DNA of 55,128 nucleotides from Deltaproteobacteria bacterium (GTDB taxonomy: Bacteria > Desulfobacterota > Desulfomonilia > UBA1062): NCBI GenBank assembly GCA_018434685.1, contig JAHDOV010000028.1:1-55128 (forward strand), given 5' to 3'. The position numbers were made by a program, and so were the translations under genes. Each line of letters opens with the position of its first letter. Position 1 is the stretch's first letter. A model generated the notes under the pieces. The model worked only from the letters and a program-made list of their open reading frames with translations. It was not told the DNA's origin and made no database searches. Positions 1-10,914 of this stretch are shown here, one piece after another.

Positions 1-1434
1 AGCATCATGATCAACTCCAACCCCGAGACCGTGAGCACGGACTATGACATCTCGGACAAGCTCTTCTTCGAGCCGCTGACCCTCGAGGATGTGCTCCACG
101 TGGTCCGCAGCGTGAATCCGAAAGGGGTCATCGTCCAGTTCGGCGGGCAGACACCGCTGAACCTGGCAAAAGACCTGTGGAAGGCCGGTGTCCCCATCCT
201 CGGTACATCGCCGGATGCCATCGACCGGGCAGAGGACCGGGAGCGATTCCAGGAGATTGTCGAGAAGCTGGGACTGAAGCAGCCTGAAAGCGACATCGTC
301 ACCACGGTCGAAAAGGCTCTTGCCGTTGCCCGGAAAATCGGGTTCCCGGTTCTCGTGCGCCCGTCATATGTTCTCGGCGGGCGATCCATGGAGATCATCT
401 ACGACCTGGAGACCATGAAGACGTTCATCTCTCAGGTGCTCAAGCTCTTCCCGGGCAATCCCATCCTTATCGACAAGTTCCTCGAGGACGCGATAGAGGT
501 GGATGTCGATGCCATCAGCGACGGCACCATGACGGTAATCGGCGGGATCATGGAACACATCGAGGAGGCCGGCGTGCACTCGGGAGACAGTGCCTGCATC
601 CTTCCTCCCCTGACGCTTTCGAAGAAGATTCTCGATACCATCCAGGTTCAGACCAGGATGATCGCCGAAGAACTCCAGGTGGTGGGACTCATGAATATCC
701 AGTATGCGGTCAAGGGCGGGGAGCTCTATATCCTGGAGGTAAACCCCCGGGCATCCCGGACCGTGCCCTTTGTGAGCAAGGCGATCGGCATTCCCCTTGC
801 CCAGCTTGCCACCAGGGTCATGCTCGGGAGCAGGCTTACGGATCTCGGCTTCACCTCCCAGGTATGGCCGAAGCATATCTCGGTCAAGGAAGCTGTGTTT
901 CCCTTCAATCGCTTTCCCAACATCAACATCGCCCTGGGGCCCGAGATGAAATCGACCGGCGAGGTCATGGGGATCGACCTGACGTTCGGCTCCGCCTTTG
1001 CAAAGGCCCAGATGGCCACCGGCGCCGGCCTGCCCGCAGGGGGGACCGTCTTCATCAGCGTCCATGACTACCACAAGGACAAGATCATACCGGTGGCAAA
1101 GGAGTTTGCCGATCTGGGCTTTACCATCCTCGCCACCCGGGGGACAGCCCAGCACCTGAACGAGGGCGGCGTGAAGGCCGGCATCGTCCATAAGGTGAGC
1201 GAGGGAAGACCCAATGTGGTGGATCATATCAAGAACGGGGAGATCCAGATGATCATCAACACGAGCATCGGCAGACGAACCTCTGTGGACGCCTTTCATA
1301 TTCGCCAGAGTGCCATCAGGTACAATATTCCCTACGCAACGACCATCGCCGCCTCAAAGGCGACGAGTGCTGCCATCAGGTCACTGCAGCACAACGAGTG
1401 GGGCATCAGTGCAATACAGGACTATTATCGTTGA
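1..1434 (+). CDS. carB: Carbamoyl-phosphate synthase large subunit, C-terminal part (partial)
   Basis: This is the 3' part of the gene for the ammonia/ATP-using large subunit of carbamoyl-phosphate synthase, which makes carbamoyl phosphate for pyrimidine and arginine synthesis. The frame is open to base 1, so the true start lies outside the window and the Met at base 7 is internal. The first visible residues, MINSNPETVSTDYD, are a conserved internal CarB block. About 477 residues remain of the usual ~1,070. They cover the second ATP-grasp half (LVRPSYVLGGRSMEI, then EVNPRASRT) and the C-terminal MGS-like allosteric domain (FTILATRGTAQHL and the INTSIGRRTSVD region). The gene ends in TGA, 81 bp before pyrG, another pyrimidine gene, on the same strand. 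The family call is secure. Confidence 0.96.
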   Translation, partial: SIMINSNPETVSTDYDISDKLFFEPLTLEDVLHVVRSVNPKGVIVQFGGQTPLNLAKDLWKAGVPILGTSPDAIDRAEDRERFQEIVEKLGLKQPESDIVTTVEKALAVARKIGFPVLVRPSYVLGGRSMEIIYDLETMKTFISQVLKLFPGNPILIDKFLEDAIEVDVDAISDGTMTVIGGIMEHIEEAGVHSGDSACILPPLTLSKKILDTIQVQTRMIAEELQVVGLMNIQYAVKGGELYILEVNPRASRTVPFVSKAIGIPLAQLATRVMLGSRLTDLGFTSQVWPKHISVKEAVFPFNRFPNINIALGPEMKSTGEVMGIDLTFGSAFAKAQMATGAGLPAGGTVFISVHDYHKDKIIPVAKEFADLGFTILATRGTAQHLNEGGVKAGIVHKVSEGRPNVVDHIKNGEIQMIINTSIGRRTSVDAFHIRQSAIRYNIPYATTIAASKATSAAIRSLQHNEWGISAIQDYYR

Positions 1435-1469
1435 TTTGTTGACAGAATAAAGATCATTGGGGGTGTGTT

Positions 1470-3147
<1,678 letters not shown>

Positions 3148-3150
3148 GCA

Positions 3151-3165
3151 GGGCTCAGGGCTCGG
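3151..3165 (+). repeat. Two-unit degenerate heptad repeat after pyrG
   Basis: Two 7-bp units of the form GGGCTCA/GGGCTCG begin 4 bp after the pyrG stop codon. On its own this is weak. It matters because the same 7-bp periodicity with a GG core recurs directly after the stop codons at 27775, 34626 and 35503. Confidence 0.4.
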
Positions 3166-3247
3166 AGAAAAACACGAAGCTCAGCCCTGGAGCAGACTCT
3201 CCTGGTTAAGAATCCAGGGAGAGGTCAGGGTGCCGTGACTACGGGGG

Positions 3248-3484
3248 TCACAGGAAGCGTGTCCGATGGGGCGTTTTCTTGTCTGTCGAGTGCTTCTCTT
3301 CCTGAGGTTCCTTGTCCCTGATGGTGAGGTCTTTTGTGTAATCAGGGCAATACACCCCTTCTGCATGCATGAATTTCTTCTTGCAGTCCCGTCTCCAGGC
3401 ACAAATGGCACATAATGATCTGTCTGTACCCATGGGGTGTATAATAAAATCGGCCAGGCCAAAGTCAATGTTTGATAAATTCAT
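3248..3484 (-). CDS. Small Cys-rich conserved protein (possible metal-binding)
   Basis: A 78-residue basic protein lies opposite to its neighbours, convergent with pyrG and divergent from the DUF3857 gene. Its core is CAICAWRRDC (Cys 25, 28 and 34) followed by CPDYTKDLTIR (Cys 46). Four closely spaced cysteines with conserved-looking W, KKF and CPDY elements suggest a zinc or iron-sulfur site. From memory, similar short CxxCxWRxxCxxxF...CPDY proteins occur in deltaproteobacteria. The function is unknown. The ATG at 3484 is the only one that gives a complete N-terminus, but there is no good ribosome site. The frame stays open further upstream, but that part overlaps the neighbouring 5' region and looks non-coding. 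The C-terminal 30 residues are polar and low in complexity. Confidence 0.6.
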   Translation of the reverse strand: MNLSNIDFGLADFIIHPMGTDRSLCAICAWRRDCKKKFMHAEGVYCPDYTKDLTIRDKEPQEEKHSTDKKTPHRTRFL

Positions 3485-3499
3485 GGCAAAGACTATATA
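3472..3499 (+). promoter_or_regulatory. Candidate sigma70 promoter for the DUF3857 gene
   Basis: TTGATA (3472-3477) and TATATA (3494-3499) are separated by 16 bp and lie about 80 bp before the DUF3857 start. The site overlaps the start of the small minus-strand Cys-rich gene. A short inverted repeat, GAGCCG-TAT-CGGCTC (3522-3536), falls in the predicted 5' UTR. Confidence 0.35.
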
Positions 3500-3581
3500 A
3501 AGATATGGCTGGCAGTGAAAAGAGCCGTATCGGCTCGATGCACCAGGGGAATCTCCGCGAGAAGAACAAGGGAGAACAGGT

Positions 3582-6500
3582 ATGAAGACGAAAGCAAGGA
3601 TGATCACTGCGATTTTCCTGGGTCTGCTGGTTGCCCTCATGGCCCAGGCAGTACCGTTATGTGCCCTGGGTTTCACCCCGCTGGACCGCGACGCGGTCGT
3701 TGCGGCCGCACAGACGGTAACGGGAGACAGATATCCCAATGCCGAGGTGGTGCACCTGGATCAGCGCACCTGGATCCGGTACCAGGCGGACGGTACCTAC
3801 GTCCAGTGGTATGAATCGTATGTGAAGATCCTCACCGAGAAGGGGAGGCGGCAGTACAAGAGCGTGTCCTCGTCGTTTACCATTCCCTACAACACCACCA
3901 GGTTCACCGTGGTGGAGGTCATTCGCAGCGACGGGACCGCTCTCGCCGTGGATATCGACACGAACAGCCGCGAGATGGTGGAACAGTCGCAGATGGATTC
4001 GAATATCTATAATCCCAATGACCGGGTCCTCAGGGTCTCCATCCCCGAGGTGAATGTGGGAGACGTCGTACACTTCATCATGTCTGACGATTTCACCAAG
4101 GCGCGCATGCCCGGAACCTGGAGCGACTATGTGACCCTCGAGGGGACCGAGCCCATCAGGCACCTGGAGTATACGGTGGTGGCGCCCAAAGAGCTGCCGC
4201 TCAAGAGTGTCGTGCTCAAGGCGGAGATCCCCGGGACCATCACCAGCAGCACCGAAGATGCAGGCGCTGAGATCGTCTATACCTGGGTGGCAGCAGACGT
4301 TCCCCGCGCATTCGAAGAGCCGCAGATGCCGAAACTCTACACCCAGGCCCAGCGGCTCCTGATCAGCACCCTGCCGGACTGGGAAACGGTCTCGCGCTGG
4401 TACTGGAATCTGTCCGAGCCCCATATCGAGAACACCACCCCTGAGATGGGCGACAAGGTCAAGGAACTCGTCAAGGGAATAGACGATAAGCAGAAGAAGA
4501 TCGAGACGATCTTCCAGTGGGTGTCCCAGGATATCCGCTATCTGGGTATTACGGCCGAGAAAGATGCTCCGGGATACGAGCCTCATCCGGCGAGCATGAC
4601 GTTCGAGCGGAGGTCAGGGGTCTGCCGCGACAAGGCGGCCCTGCTCGTTGCCATGCTTCGGCTCGCAGGGTTTGAGGCCTTTCCTGTGCTCATCATGAAC
4701 GGCCCCAAGAAAGATCCCGAGGTTCCCCAGCCGTATTTCAACCATGCCATCAGTGCCGTGCGCATGAAAGACAGGACCTACCAGCTCATGGATGCAACCG
4801 ACGAGAGCACCAGGGATCTCTTTCCCGCATACCTGAACAACCAGAGCTACCTCGTTGCCACCCCGGAGGGAGAGACACTGCTGACCAGCCCCATTACCCC
4901 TGCCGGGAAGAACATGATGCATATCGTGACGAGTGCGTCCCTCGATGACCGGGGAGATCTCAAGGCTCACTCCGTGCTCCGGTTCGAAGGGATCAATGAC
5001 AATGCCTACCGGGGCTTTTTCTCCCGGTCATCGCCGGAAGAGATACGGCAGTACCTGGAACGGATCATCAAGAGGATCGCCCCGGGAGGCGTGCTCACGG
5101 CGTACGACATGGTCCCGGCGAACATGCTCGACACCACCCGGGGACTCGTGGCTAACATCAGCTTCGAGGTGAAGAATTATCTCATCAGGGGAACGGATAC
5201 TCTCATGCTGCCCCTGGTGAGGATGGGCGGGAGCATCGGCATGGTGAATTTCATAACCAGGGAGATGGGGCTCAAGGAGAGGAGATATCCCTATGTCACC
5301 GATGTGGCCTGCGGTATCGACGAGACGTTCACGCTTGATCTCGGCCAGTCCGTGGGCAAGGCCGTGAGCCCGCCGACCTTCCTCGATGTCGACAACGAGG
5401 GCGCAACGTGGAAACGCTCCGTAACGGTCGCAGGCGGCATCATGACGAGTTCGAATGTGTTCGCCCTGAAACTGCCCGAGTATTCTCCGCAGGAGTATCG
5501 AGCCCTCAAACAGACCCTGGCCGGTATCGATGAAGACGCCAGAAAGATGCCTGTCTTCAGCTCTGAGATTCTCAGCACAACCCAGGGTGAGCAGCAGTGG
5601 TACGAAGCCTACAGGCCCGATGCGGTCATCCTCGATGAAGTGGTGGAATTCGACGTGGAGGATGCATCGAACTGGACCGAAACCAAGAAGGTGAAGATGC
5701 AGGTGCTCACCTATGCAGGCAAGAAAAGATACAGCGATCTCTATGTCCGCTACAATCCCGTGTGGGAAGAGGTAAAGATCGAAAGCGCTGTGGTGACCTC
5801 GCCGTCTGGCGGGGTAAAGGTGATCGAAGACAAGGAGATGAACGTCATGGATGCGGCCTGGGCAGCCGATGCACCGCGCTACCCCGGATCCAAGATCCTC
5901 GTTGTGAGTCTGCCCGGTGTGGTCGAGGGGAGCATCATCGAGTACACGATCATCCGAAAGAAGACAGGGCGGGAGCTGTTCTCCATCAACGGGGAGTTCT
6001 GCTTGCTGGACCAGGAACGGATCGAGAACGAACGGGGCGCCTCCAGCACCACCTCGACCGTTGACGGGGCGCTGCGCTACCGCGAACCCATCGGGAGCAA
6101 GACCCTGAGGATAAAGATCCCTGAGGGGATGCACCTCGTGATCTCGGGTGACGATGCTGCTGAGAGTGCTCTGCTCGATCTGCCTGTTGCCGAGGTACAC
6201 AGGGATATGCTCCGTGATGGACCAAAGGTCATCTATGAGTTTACCGCCAGCGACGTGCCGCCGGTCATGGAAGAAGCCCTCCTGCCGCCGTGGTACAGTT
6301 TCAACCCCATGATCTTTGCCTCGTCCGGCACCTGGAACCGGTATGCTCAAGCTGTCCGCACAACCCTGGAAAAGGCGGCATCTTCCCAGAAAAAGACCGA
6401 GGCACTGGCAAGAGACCTCATCGCCGGTGTCGACCAGGACGATATGAAGATCCTGCGGATACGGGATTTTGTCGCGAAGAACATCAAGCCGATCGATGTG

Positions 6501-7523
6501 GCCTTTGGTGAGCTGCCCCTCTCCTATGCAAGCCCGGCGGACCGCACGCTTACCGACGGATATGGAAATTCGGCGGACCGTGCCATAGTGCTCCTGGCCA
6601 TGCTGCGCGCTGCAGGGTTCGAACCGGAACTGGTTCTGGCATCGTGGGTTTCCCCCGTGGAAAGACTCAAACAGCCGTTGTACCGGTTTGTCCTGCCCGA
6701 GTGGTTCAGCGATGTTCTGGTGCGGGTCGGATATGACGGCAGGAGAGTCTATCTCAACGATACCGATCAGTATGCAGCGCTCGGTAACACGAGGAACGCC
6801 AACCACCCCGGACTGGTCCTGAAATCCGGAGAGTTCGAGACCATACTCAATGCCTCGGCAGATCTCGACGACCGGACAGACGTGACCATCCGCATGGAAC
6901 TCGGCAAGCAGGGTGATGTTGTCCTGAAAAAGACGCGTACGCTCTATGGTCAGGACTTTGCTTCGTTCAACAAGAGATTCCGGGAGATGCCGCCTGAGGA
7001 ACGCTCCCGGCACCACCAGGAGCTCGTTTCCGCCATCAGCAAGCAGGCCGTTGCACAGGGGGAATACCGGACCGACTACCAGTCGTACCCGGGCATCGAG
7101 GAGTTCTCGCTGAGCGCGCAGGCCTATGCAACGAGGCAGGGAACCTACCTCTATCTCGACCTGCCCGGGCTCGTCGGATCCCTTGAAGGGGTGAACACCG
7201 AAATGAGGAAAAACCCGATATTCCGTTCTTCATACCACAAGGGAGAGATCTCCCTGGAGGTGCTTCTGCCTGCAGGGGTCGAGTCTGTCCAGGTTCTCCC
7301 TCCCGAGAAGTTGACGCTCCAGGTCAAGGGCTCCGGCGCGATAGACCTGGAAACCATGGTGGTATACCGCGAGGGTGACAGCGAGCCTTCCGTAGTGAAG
7401 ATCAGGCAAAGGCTCGACCTTGCACCGGCACTCATCCAGGCCGAGGGATATCCCGAGCTCCTGGAGGCGAACCGGATCCTCTCGTATCCGGGTTCCCGCA
7501 TGGTCGTGGTAGAGATGGAATGA
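3582..7523 (+). CDS. Exported DUF3857/transglutaminase-like protein with two tandem modules
   Basis: A 1,313-residue protein with a signal peptide (Lys/Arg start, hydrophobic residues about 8-28), so it probably acts in the periplasm or at the envelope. It holds two copies of a DUF3857 beta domain followed by a transglutaminase-like domain. In module 1 (about residues 60-420) the papain-like triad is visible: Cys348 in GVCRDKAALL, His388 in YFNHAISAV and Asp404 in LMDATDE. In module 2 (about 650-1080) the matching Cys is Ser997 (GNSADRAIVLL) and the matching His appears to be Asp1044, while Asp1060 remains, so the second domain should be catalytically dead. The C-terminal ~230 residues are a beta-rich tail. 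The start is supported by GGGAGAACAGGT before the ATG. The gene stands alone and its substrate is unknown. Confidence 0.9.
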   Translation: MKTKARMITAIFLGLLVALMAQAVPLCALGFTPLDRDAVVAAAQTVTGDRYPNAEVVHLDQRTWIRYQADGTYVQWYESYVKILTEKGRRQYKSVSSSFTIPYNTTRFTVVEVIRSDGTALAVDIDTNSREMVEQSQMDSNIYNPNDRVLRVSIPEVNVGDVVHFIMSDDFTKARMPGTWSDYVTLEGTEPIRHLEYTVVAPKELPLKSVVLKAEIPGTITSSTEDAGAEIVYTWVAADVPRAFEEPQMPKLYTQAQRLLISTLPDWETVSRWYWNLSEPHIENTTPEMGDKVKELVKGIDDKQKKIETIFQWVSQDIRYLGITAEKDAPGYEPHPASMTFERRSGVCRDKAALLVAMLRLAGFEAFPVLIMNGPKKDPEVPQPYFNHAISAVRMKDRTYQLMDATDESTRDLFPAYLNNQSYLVATPEGETLLTSPITPAGKNMMHIVTSASLDDRGDLKAHSVLRFEGINDNAYRGFFSRSSPEEIRQYLERIIKRIAPGGVLTAYDMVPANMLDTTRGLVANISFEVKNYLIRGTDTLMLPLVRMGGSIGMVNFITREMGLKERRYPYVTDVACGIDETFTLDLGQSVGKAVSPPTFLDVDNEGATWKRSVTVAGGIMTSSNVFALKLPEYSPQEYRALKQTLAGIDEDARKMPVFSSEILSTTQGEQQWYEAYRPDAVILDEVVEFDVEDASNWTETKKVKMQVLTYAGKKRYSDLYVRYNPVWEEVKIESAVVTSPSGGVKVIEDKEMNVMDAAWAADAPRYPGSKILVVSLPGVVEGSIIEYTIIRKKTGRELFSINGEFCLLDQERIENERGASSTTSTVDGALRYREPIGSKTLRIKIPEGMHLVISGDDAAESALLDLPVAEVHRDMLRDGPKVIYEFTASDVPPVMEEALLPPWYSFNPMIFASSGTWNRYAQAVRTTLEKAASSQKKTEALARDLIAGVDQDDMKILRIRDFVAKNIKPIDVAFGELPLSYASPADRTLTDGYGNSADRAIVLLAMLRAAGFEPELVLASWVSPVERLKQPLYRFVLPEWFSDVLVRVGYDGRRVYLNDTDQYAALGNTRNANHPGLVLKSGEFETILNASADLDDRTDVTIRMELGKQGDVVLKKTRTLYGQDFASFNKRFREMPPEERSRHHQELVSAISKQAVAQGEYRTDYQSYPGIEEFSLSAQAYATRQGTYLYLDLPGLVGSLEGVNTEMRKNPIFRSSYHKGEISLEVLLPAGVESVQVLPPEKLTLQVKGSGAIDLETMVVYREGDSEPSVVKIRQRLDLAPALIQAEGYPELLEANRILSYPGSRMVVVEME

Positions 7524-7710
7524 AGGCCGCGCGGGATATTTTCCTGTTAATGCAAATCTACCCATGGTCGATGAGTAGAGTGAGGAATCGATTGCTGTTG
7601 TTATAGGGGGCAGGTTATACCATGATGTTCATGATGCCGAGACATGAGTATCTTTCCGGTCAGGGTGCGGTTTCTTACGCACACAGGCGGGCATAAAACC
7701 GGTTCTTGCC

Positions 7711-8106
7711 ATGGAAAGAAGATTATTCAGGCGCATACCCGTACAGATTATTGCCGAGGTGGAGATCTCCCTGGATGATCGGGCCGCTGGGGACGACCAC
7801 CCCTGCCGGCCAAGGATCGGCGGCCTGGTAAACACAGTGGATATCGGCCTGGGTGGATTCAGCGTGAAGATCACCCACTCATGGACCCGCACGGACAAGA
7901 GCTTTGGCCCGGGCTGTGCCTATATGCTGGTCAACAAGACCATTACGGCATATTTCAAAGAAAAGGATCTGAGGGTCTCCGGCAAGGTGGTGCGGGTTGA
8001 CCCGAAAACCATGCTCATGGCCGTCGTCATCACAAAAGTATCGGACATTGACCTCTGGCGGCTGTTCTGCGGGCAGGATAGCGGCAACGAGCTCGCCCGG
8101 AGATGA
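7711..8106 (+). CDS. PilZ domain protein
   Basis: A 131-residue single-domain protein. It has the two signatures of the cyclic-di-GMP-binding PilZ fold: an N-terminal arginine cluster (RRLFRRIP, residues 3-10) and a VDIGLGGF element near residue 50 that matches D/NxSxxG with Gly in the Ser position. It is probably a small cytosolic c-di-GMP effector acting on motility, secretion or surface structures. No signal peptide or second domain is seen. The start has no strong ribosome site. It is convergent with thiQ and has no obvious partner gene. The Ser-to-Gly change in the second motif leaves actual c-di-GMP binding unproven. Confidence 0.75.
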   Translation: MERRLFRRIPVQIIAEVEISLDDRAAGDDHPCRPRIGGLVNTVDIGLGGFSVKITHSWTRTDKSFGPGCAYMLVNKTITAYFKEKDLRVSGKVVRVDPKTMLMAVVITKVSDIDLWRLFCGQDSGNELARR

Positions 8107-8163
8107 TTCCGTCTCGATGCTCCCCCGGTCCACGGCAGGCGCAGACAGTTCCCTGCCGGAATC

Positions 8164-9243
8164 TCAGGTAAAGGGTTCCACCAGACTGTCGGTCATGACC
8201 ACAACCGCTTCGGGCGAAAGGATCAATTCGATGAGCTGGCCGGGATCCGCGGGCCTGGACTCGTTGGATATGTCAAACGCCAGGACCTGCCCGGTGCCGG
8301 TCTGGAGCTCCAGATGATAGTTCCTGCCCTTGAACAGGCAGTTCTTCACCACGCCTGATATGATGGTCTTTCCCTCGTCGGGCTGATCGGATGCTTCCCT
8401 GATGCGCGCGCCATCCGGCCTGATCAGGGCCATGACATCTCTACCGGTCGGTACACCATGCTCGGCGAGACGGAGAATCCCCAGGTCTGTGCTCATGGTT
8501 CCCGCGGCCTCGATGCGGCCCCTGACGAGATTGTGGAATCCGAGGAACAGGGCAACGCTCGCCGTTGCAGGATGGGCATAGAGATTCTCGGGGGTATCGG
8601 TCTGCTCGATCCTCCCCCTGTCCATCACCACCACGGTATCGGCAATGGCAAAGGCCTCGGTCTGATCGTGGGTGACAAAGATGGTCGTCACCCCGACCTT
8701 CTTCAGGATATCCCTCATCTCCAGCAGGAGCCGTTCGCGAAGCGCCTTGTCCAGTGCACCCAGGGGCTCGTCGAGGAGAACGAGCCTGGGATTGGGCGCC
8801 AGGGTTCGTGCCAGTGCCACCCGCTGCCGTTCACCCCCGGAGAGTTCGCTGACATTGCGCCTGGCATATCCCTCGAGGCCGACGAGCGAGAGCATCTCTT
8901 TAGCCCGTGCCCGGATCTCGCGACGCGGCCGTTTCTGCATCTTGAGGCCAAAGGTGATGTTGCCCAGCACATTCTTGTGGGGGAACAGTGCGAACTCCTG
9001 GAACATCATCCCGAAGTTCCTGAGGTGCGGTGCAACCGTGGCCATATCCCTGTCGTCGAAATACACCGTGCCGGTGTCGGGGATTTCCAGGCCCGCGATG
9101 ATACGGAGAAGCGTCGTCTTTCCGCACCCTGACGGGCCGAGCAGGCAGAGGATGCTCCCCTCTTCGACATCCAGACTCACCGCATCGAGCACGGGCTCCC
9201 TCTCGAAGGTCTTGGACAGGGTCCTCAATCGAAGCAGCGTCAT
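8164..9243 (-). CDS. thiQ: Thiamine ABC transporter ATP-binding protein
   Basis: This is the ATPase of an importer. It has Walker A GPSGCGKTT, signature LSGGERQRVALAR, Walker B RLVLLDEP and the switch FVTHDQTEAF, followed by a ~110-residue C-terminal TOBE-like region. At 359 residues it resembles FbpC/PotA-type ATPases more than the short enterobacterial ThiQ. Substrate is assigned from context: it is the last gene of thiB-thiP-thiQ under a TPP riboswitch. The ATG at 9243 is chosen because GGGAG sits upstream at good spacing and the thiP TGA ends just before it (TGAGATG). An ATG at 9261 would give six more residues and overlap thiP. Confidence 0.85.
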   Translation of the reverse strand: MTLLRLRTLSKTFEREPVLDAVSLDVEEGSILCLLGPSGCGKTTLLRIIAGLEIPDTGTVYFDDRDMATVAPHLRNFGMMFQEFALFPHKNVLGNITFGLKMQKRPRREIRARAKEMLSLVGLEGYARRNVSELSGGERQRVALARTLAPNPRLVLLDEPLGALDKALRERLLLEMRDILKKVGVTTIFVTHDQTEAFAIADTVVVMDRGRIEQTDTPENLYAHPATASVALFLGFHNLVRGRIEAAGTMSTDLGILRLAEHGVPTGRDVMALIRPDGARIREASDQPDEGKTIISGVVKNCLFKGRNYHLELQTGTGQVLAFDISNESRPADPGQLIELILSPEAVVVMTDSLVEPFT

Positions 9244-9244
9244 C

Positions 9245-10891
9245 TCAGAATTCTCCCTCATGTGACATGCGGATCTTTTCCAGGAAGAGGAACCCCGCAG
9301 CGGTAACGAGCATGAGCAGGGTGCTCATCGCCATTGCCTGGCCGTAATTGAGGGCCCCGGGCTGACCGAGGAACCGGTAGATGGCAAGGGGTATGGTGGG
9401 TGTCTGGGGTCGTGCCACGAATACCGTTGCGCCGAACTCGCCGATGCTGATCGTGAAGGCGAATACGGCGCCCACGATAATGGCACGCCGGATAATGGGC
9501 ATCACCACATGTATCCAGGTCTGTACCGGAGACGCCCCGAGCAGCACTGCGGATTCCCTCAGGCTTTTCGGCATGCTCCTGAGCGCTGGCAGGACACTGC
9601 GCACCACGAAGGGATATGCCACGAGCGTGTGGGCAAGGGGCACCAGCAGGATCGAGGTGCGGAGGTTCAGCGGCGGTTTGTCCAGGGCGATGATGTACCC
9701 GAACCCGAGCGTTACTGCCGAGGTGGCCAGGGGGAGCATGAAGAGCGGATCGAGCAGGGAGGCTGCACGGCTCTTTTCCTGGGAGAGGAAGGTGGCCGCC
9801 AGCAGGCCGATGATGAGGGAGAGGATGAGCGCGATCAAGGCAAAACCGATGGAGTAGCCGATGGCCTGAACAGGTGGAATGAAGAAGATCGACTGCGAGG
9901 GGTTTTCGAGGAGGGCCCGGTAGAATACGAGAGAGAACCCGTCCCCGGCAGTGAATGACTGAATGACCAGGGCAAGCAGGGGCGTACCGAGGAGGAGCGC
10001 CATGATGGTGATGTTTGCCCCGAGGATGCATCTATCCCGTATGGTTGTCGGTCTCTTCTGCGTTATCCTGCGGGATTCCGGGTAGAGCGCAACGGTCGTT
10101 CTGCGCTGGAGCCAGGTGTATACCCACAGGAATAAAAAGGTGAAGCATATCTGCACCAGGGAGAGGGCAGCAGCCATGGGCAGGTTGAAGATGTGTACGG
10201 CCTGGCGGTAGATCTCCACCTCGATGGTGGCATACCGGGGGCCGCCGAGGATGAGGATCACCCCGAAACTGCTGAAGCAGAATATGAAGACGAGGAGAGA
10301 TGCAGCACAGATGGAGGGGAACAGGAGGGGGAGGGTGACCTTCCGGAATGCCGTCCAGGGAGAGGCCCCGAGCATGTTGGCTGCCTCGGTGAGGGATGAC
10401 TGCATGCGGGACCAGGCGCCGCCTACGATCCTGATGATCACGGTATAGTTATAGAATACATGTGCCATGAGAATGAACCAGATGGTGTGGTTGAGCTGTA
10501 TGGGCGGGGTCTCGAGCCCGAAGCCGTTCATGAGCCAGGTGTTGACGACCCCGTTGGGTCCCAGCAGGGCGTGGAATGCGGCGGCAACGACCACGGAGGG
10601 CAGGACGAACGGGATGGCGGTAAGGGACTGAAGGAGTGTTTTGCCCGGAAAACGCAACCGCGCAAAGACATATGCCCCGGGAAGGGCAACGACGAGGGTG
10701 AGGATGGTCGAGAGTGCTGCCTGCCACGTGGTGAACCACAGGGTCTTGAGATAATAACTCGTGGAGACGAGTCCGTGCAGGTCAACAAGGCTGAGCGTTC
10801 CCTCGGGCATGAAGCTCAGGGCGAAGATCTTCATGAGGGGGTAGAAATAAAACACAGCCAGGAACCCGAGCGGTATTCCTGCGATGAGCAT
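9245..10891 (-). CDS. thiP: Thiamine ABC transporter permease (fused double permease)
   Basis: This inner-membrane permease has 548 residues and about 12 hydrophobic segments. Two binding-protein-dependent transport domains are fused in one chain, as in ThiP and FbpB. Each half carries an EAA-type loop that contacts the ATPase: EAANMLGASPWTAFRKVTLP in the first and ESAVLLGASPVQTWIHVVMP in the second. The gene lies 23 bp after thiB and its stop abuts the thiQ start, so the three genes form one operon. The ATG at 10891 has only a weak ribosome site. An in-frame ATT at 10909, placed after GAGGTAA, would add IKKRYR before the first membrane segment and is a possible non-canonical start. Confidence 0.87.
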   Translation of the reverse strand: MLIAGIPLGFLAVFYFYPLMKIFALSFMPEGTLSLVDLHGLVSTSYYLKTLWFTTWQAALSTILTLVVALPGAYVFARLRFPGKTLLQSLTAIPFVLPSVVVAAAFHALLGPNGVVNTWLMNGFGLETPPIQLNHTIWFILMAHVFYNYTVIIRIVGGAWSRMQSSLTEAANMLGASPWTAFRKVTLPLLFPSICAASLLVFIFCFSSFGVILILGGPRYATIEVEIYRQAVHIFNLPMAAALSLVQICFTFLFLWVYTWLQRRTTVALYPESRRITQKRPTTIRDRCILGANITIMALLLGTPLLALVIQSFTAGDGFSLVFYRALLENPSQSIFFIPPVQAIGYSIGFALIALILSLIIGLLAATFLSQEKSRAASLLDPLFMLPLATSAVTLGFGYIIALDKPPLNLRTSILLVPLAHTLVAYPFVVRSVLPALRSMPKSLRESAVLLGASPVQTWIHVVMPIIRRAIIVGAVFAFTISIGEFGATVFVARPQTPTIPLAIYRFLGQPGALNYGQAMAMSTLLMLVTAAGFLFLEKIRMSHEGEF

Positions 10892-10914
10892 GCGGTATCT
10901 CTTTTTAATGATGC

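Noticed and set aside
5028-7016. 662-residue minus-strand ORF opposite the DUF3857 gene
   Set aside because: It is a shadow frame of a strong plus-strand gene in GC-rich DNA. It shows no family motif and is rich in His, Gly and Arg, as expected for an antisense frame.
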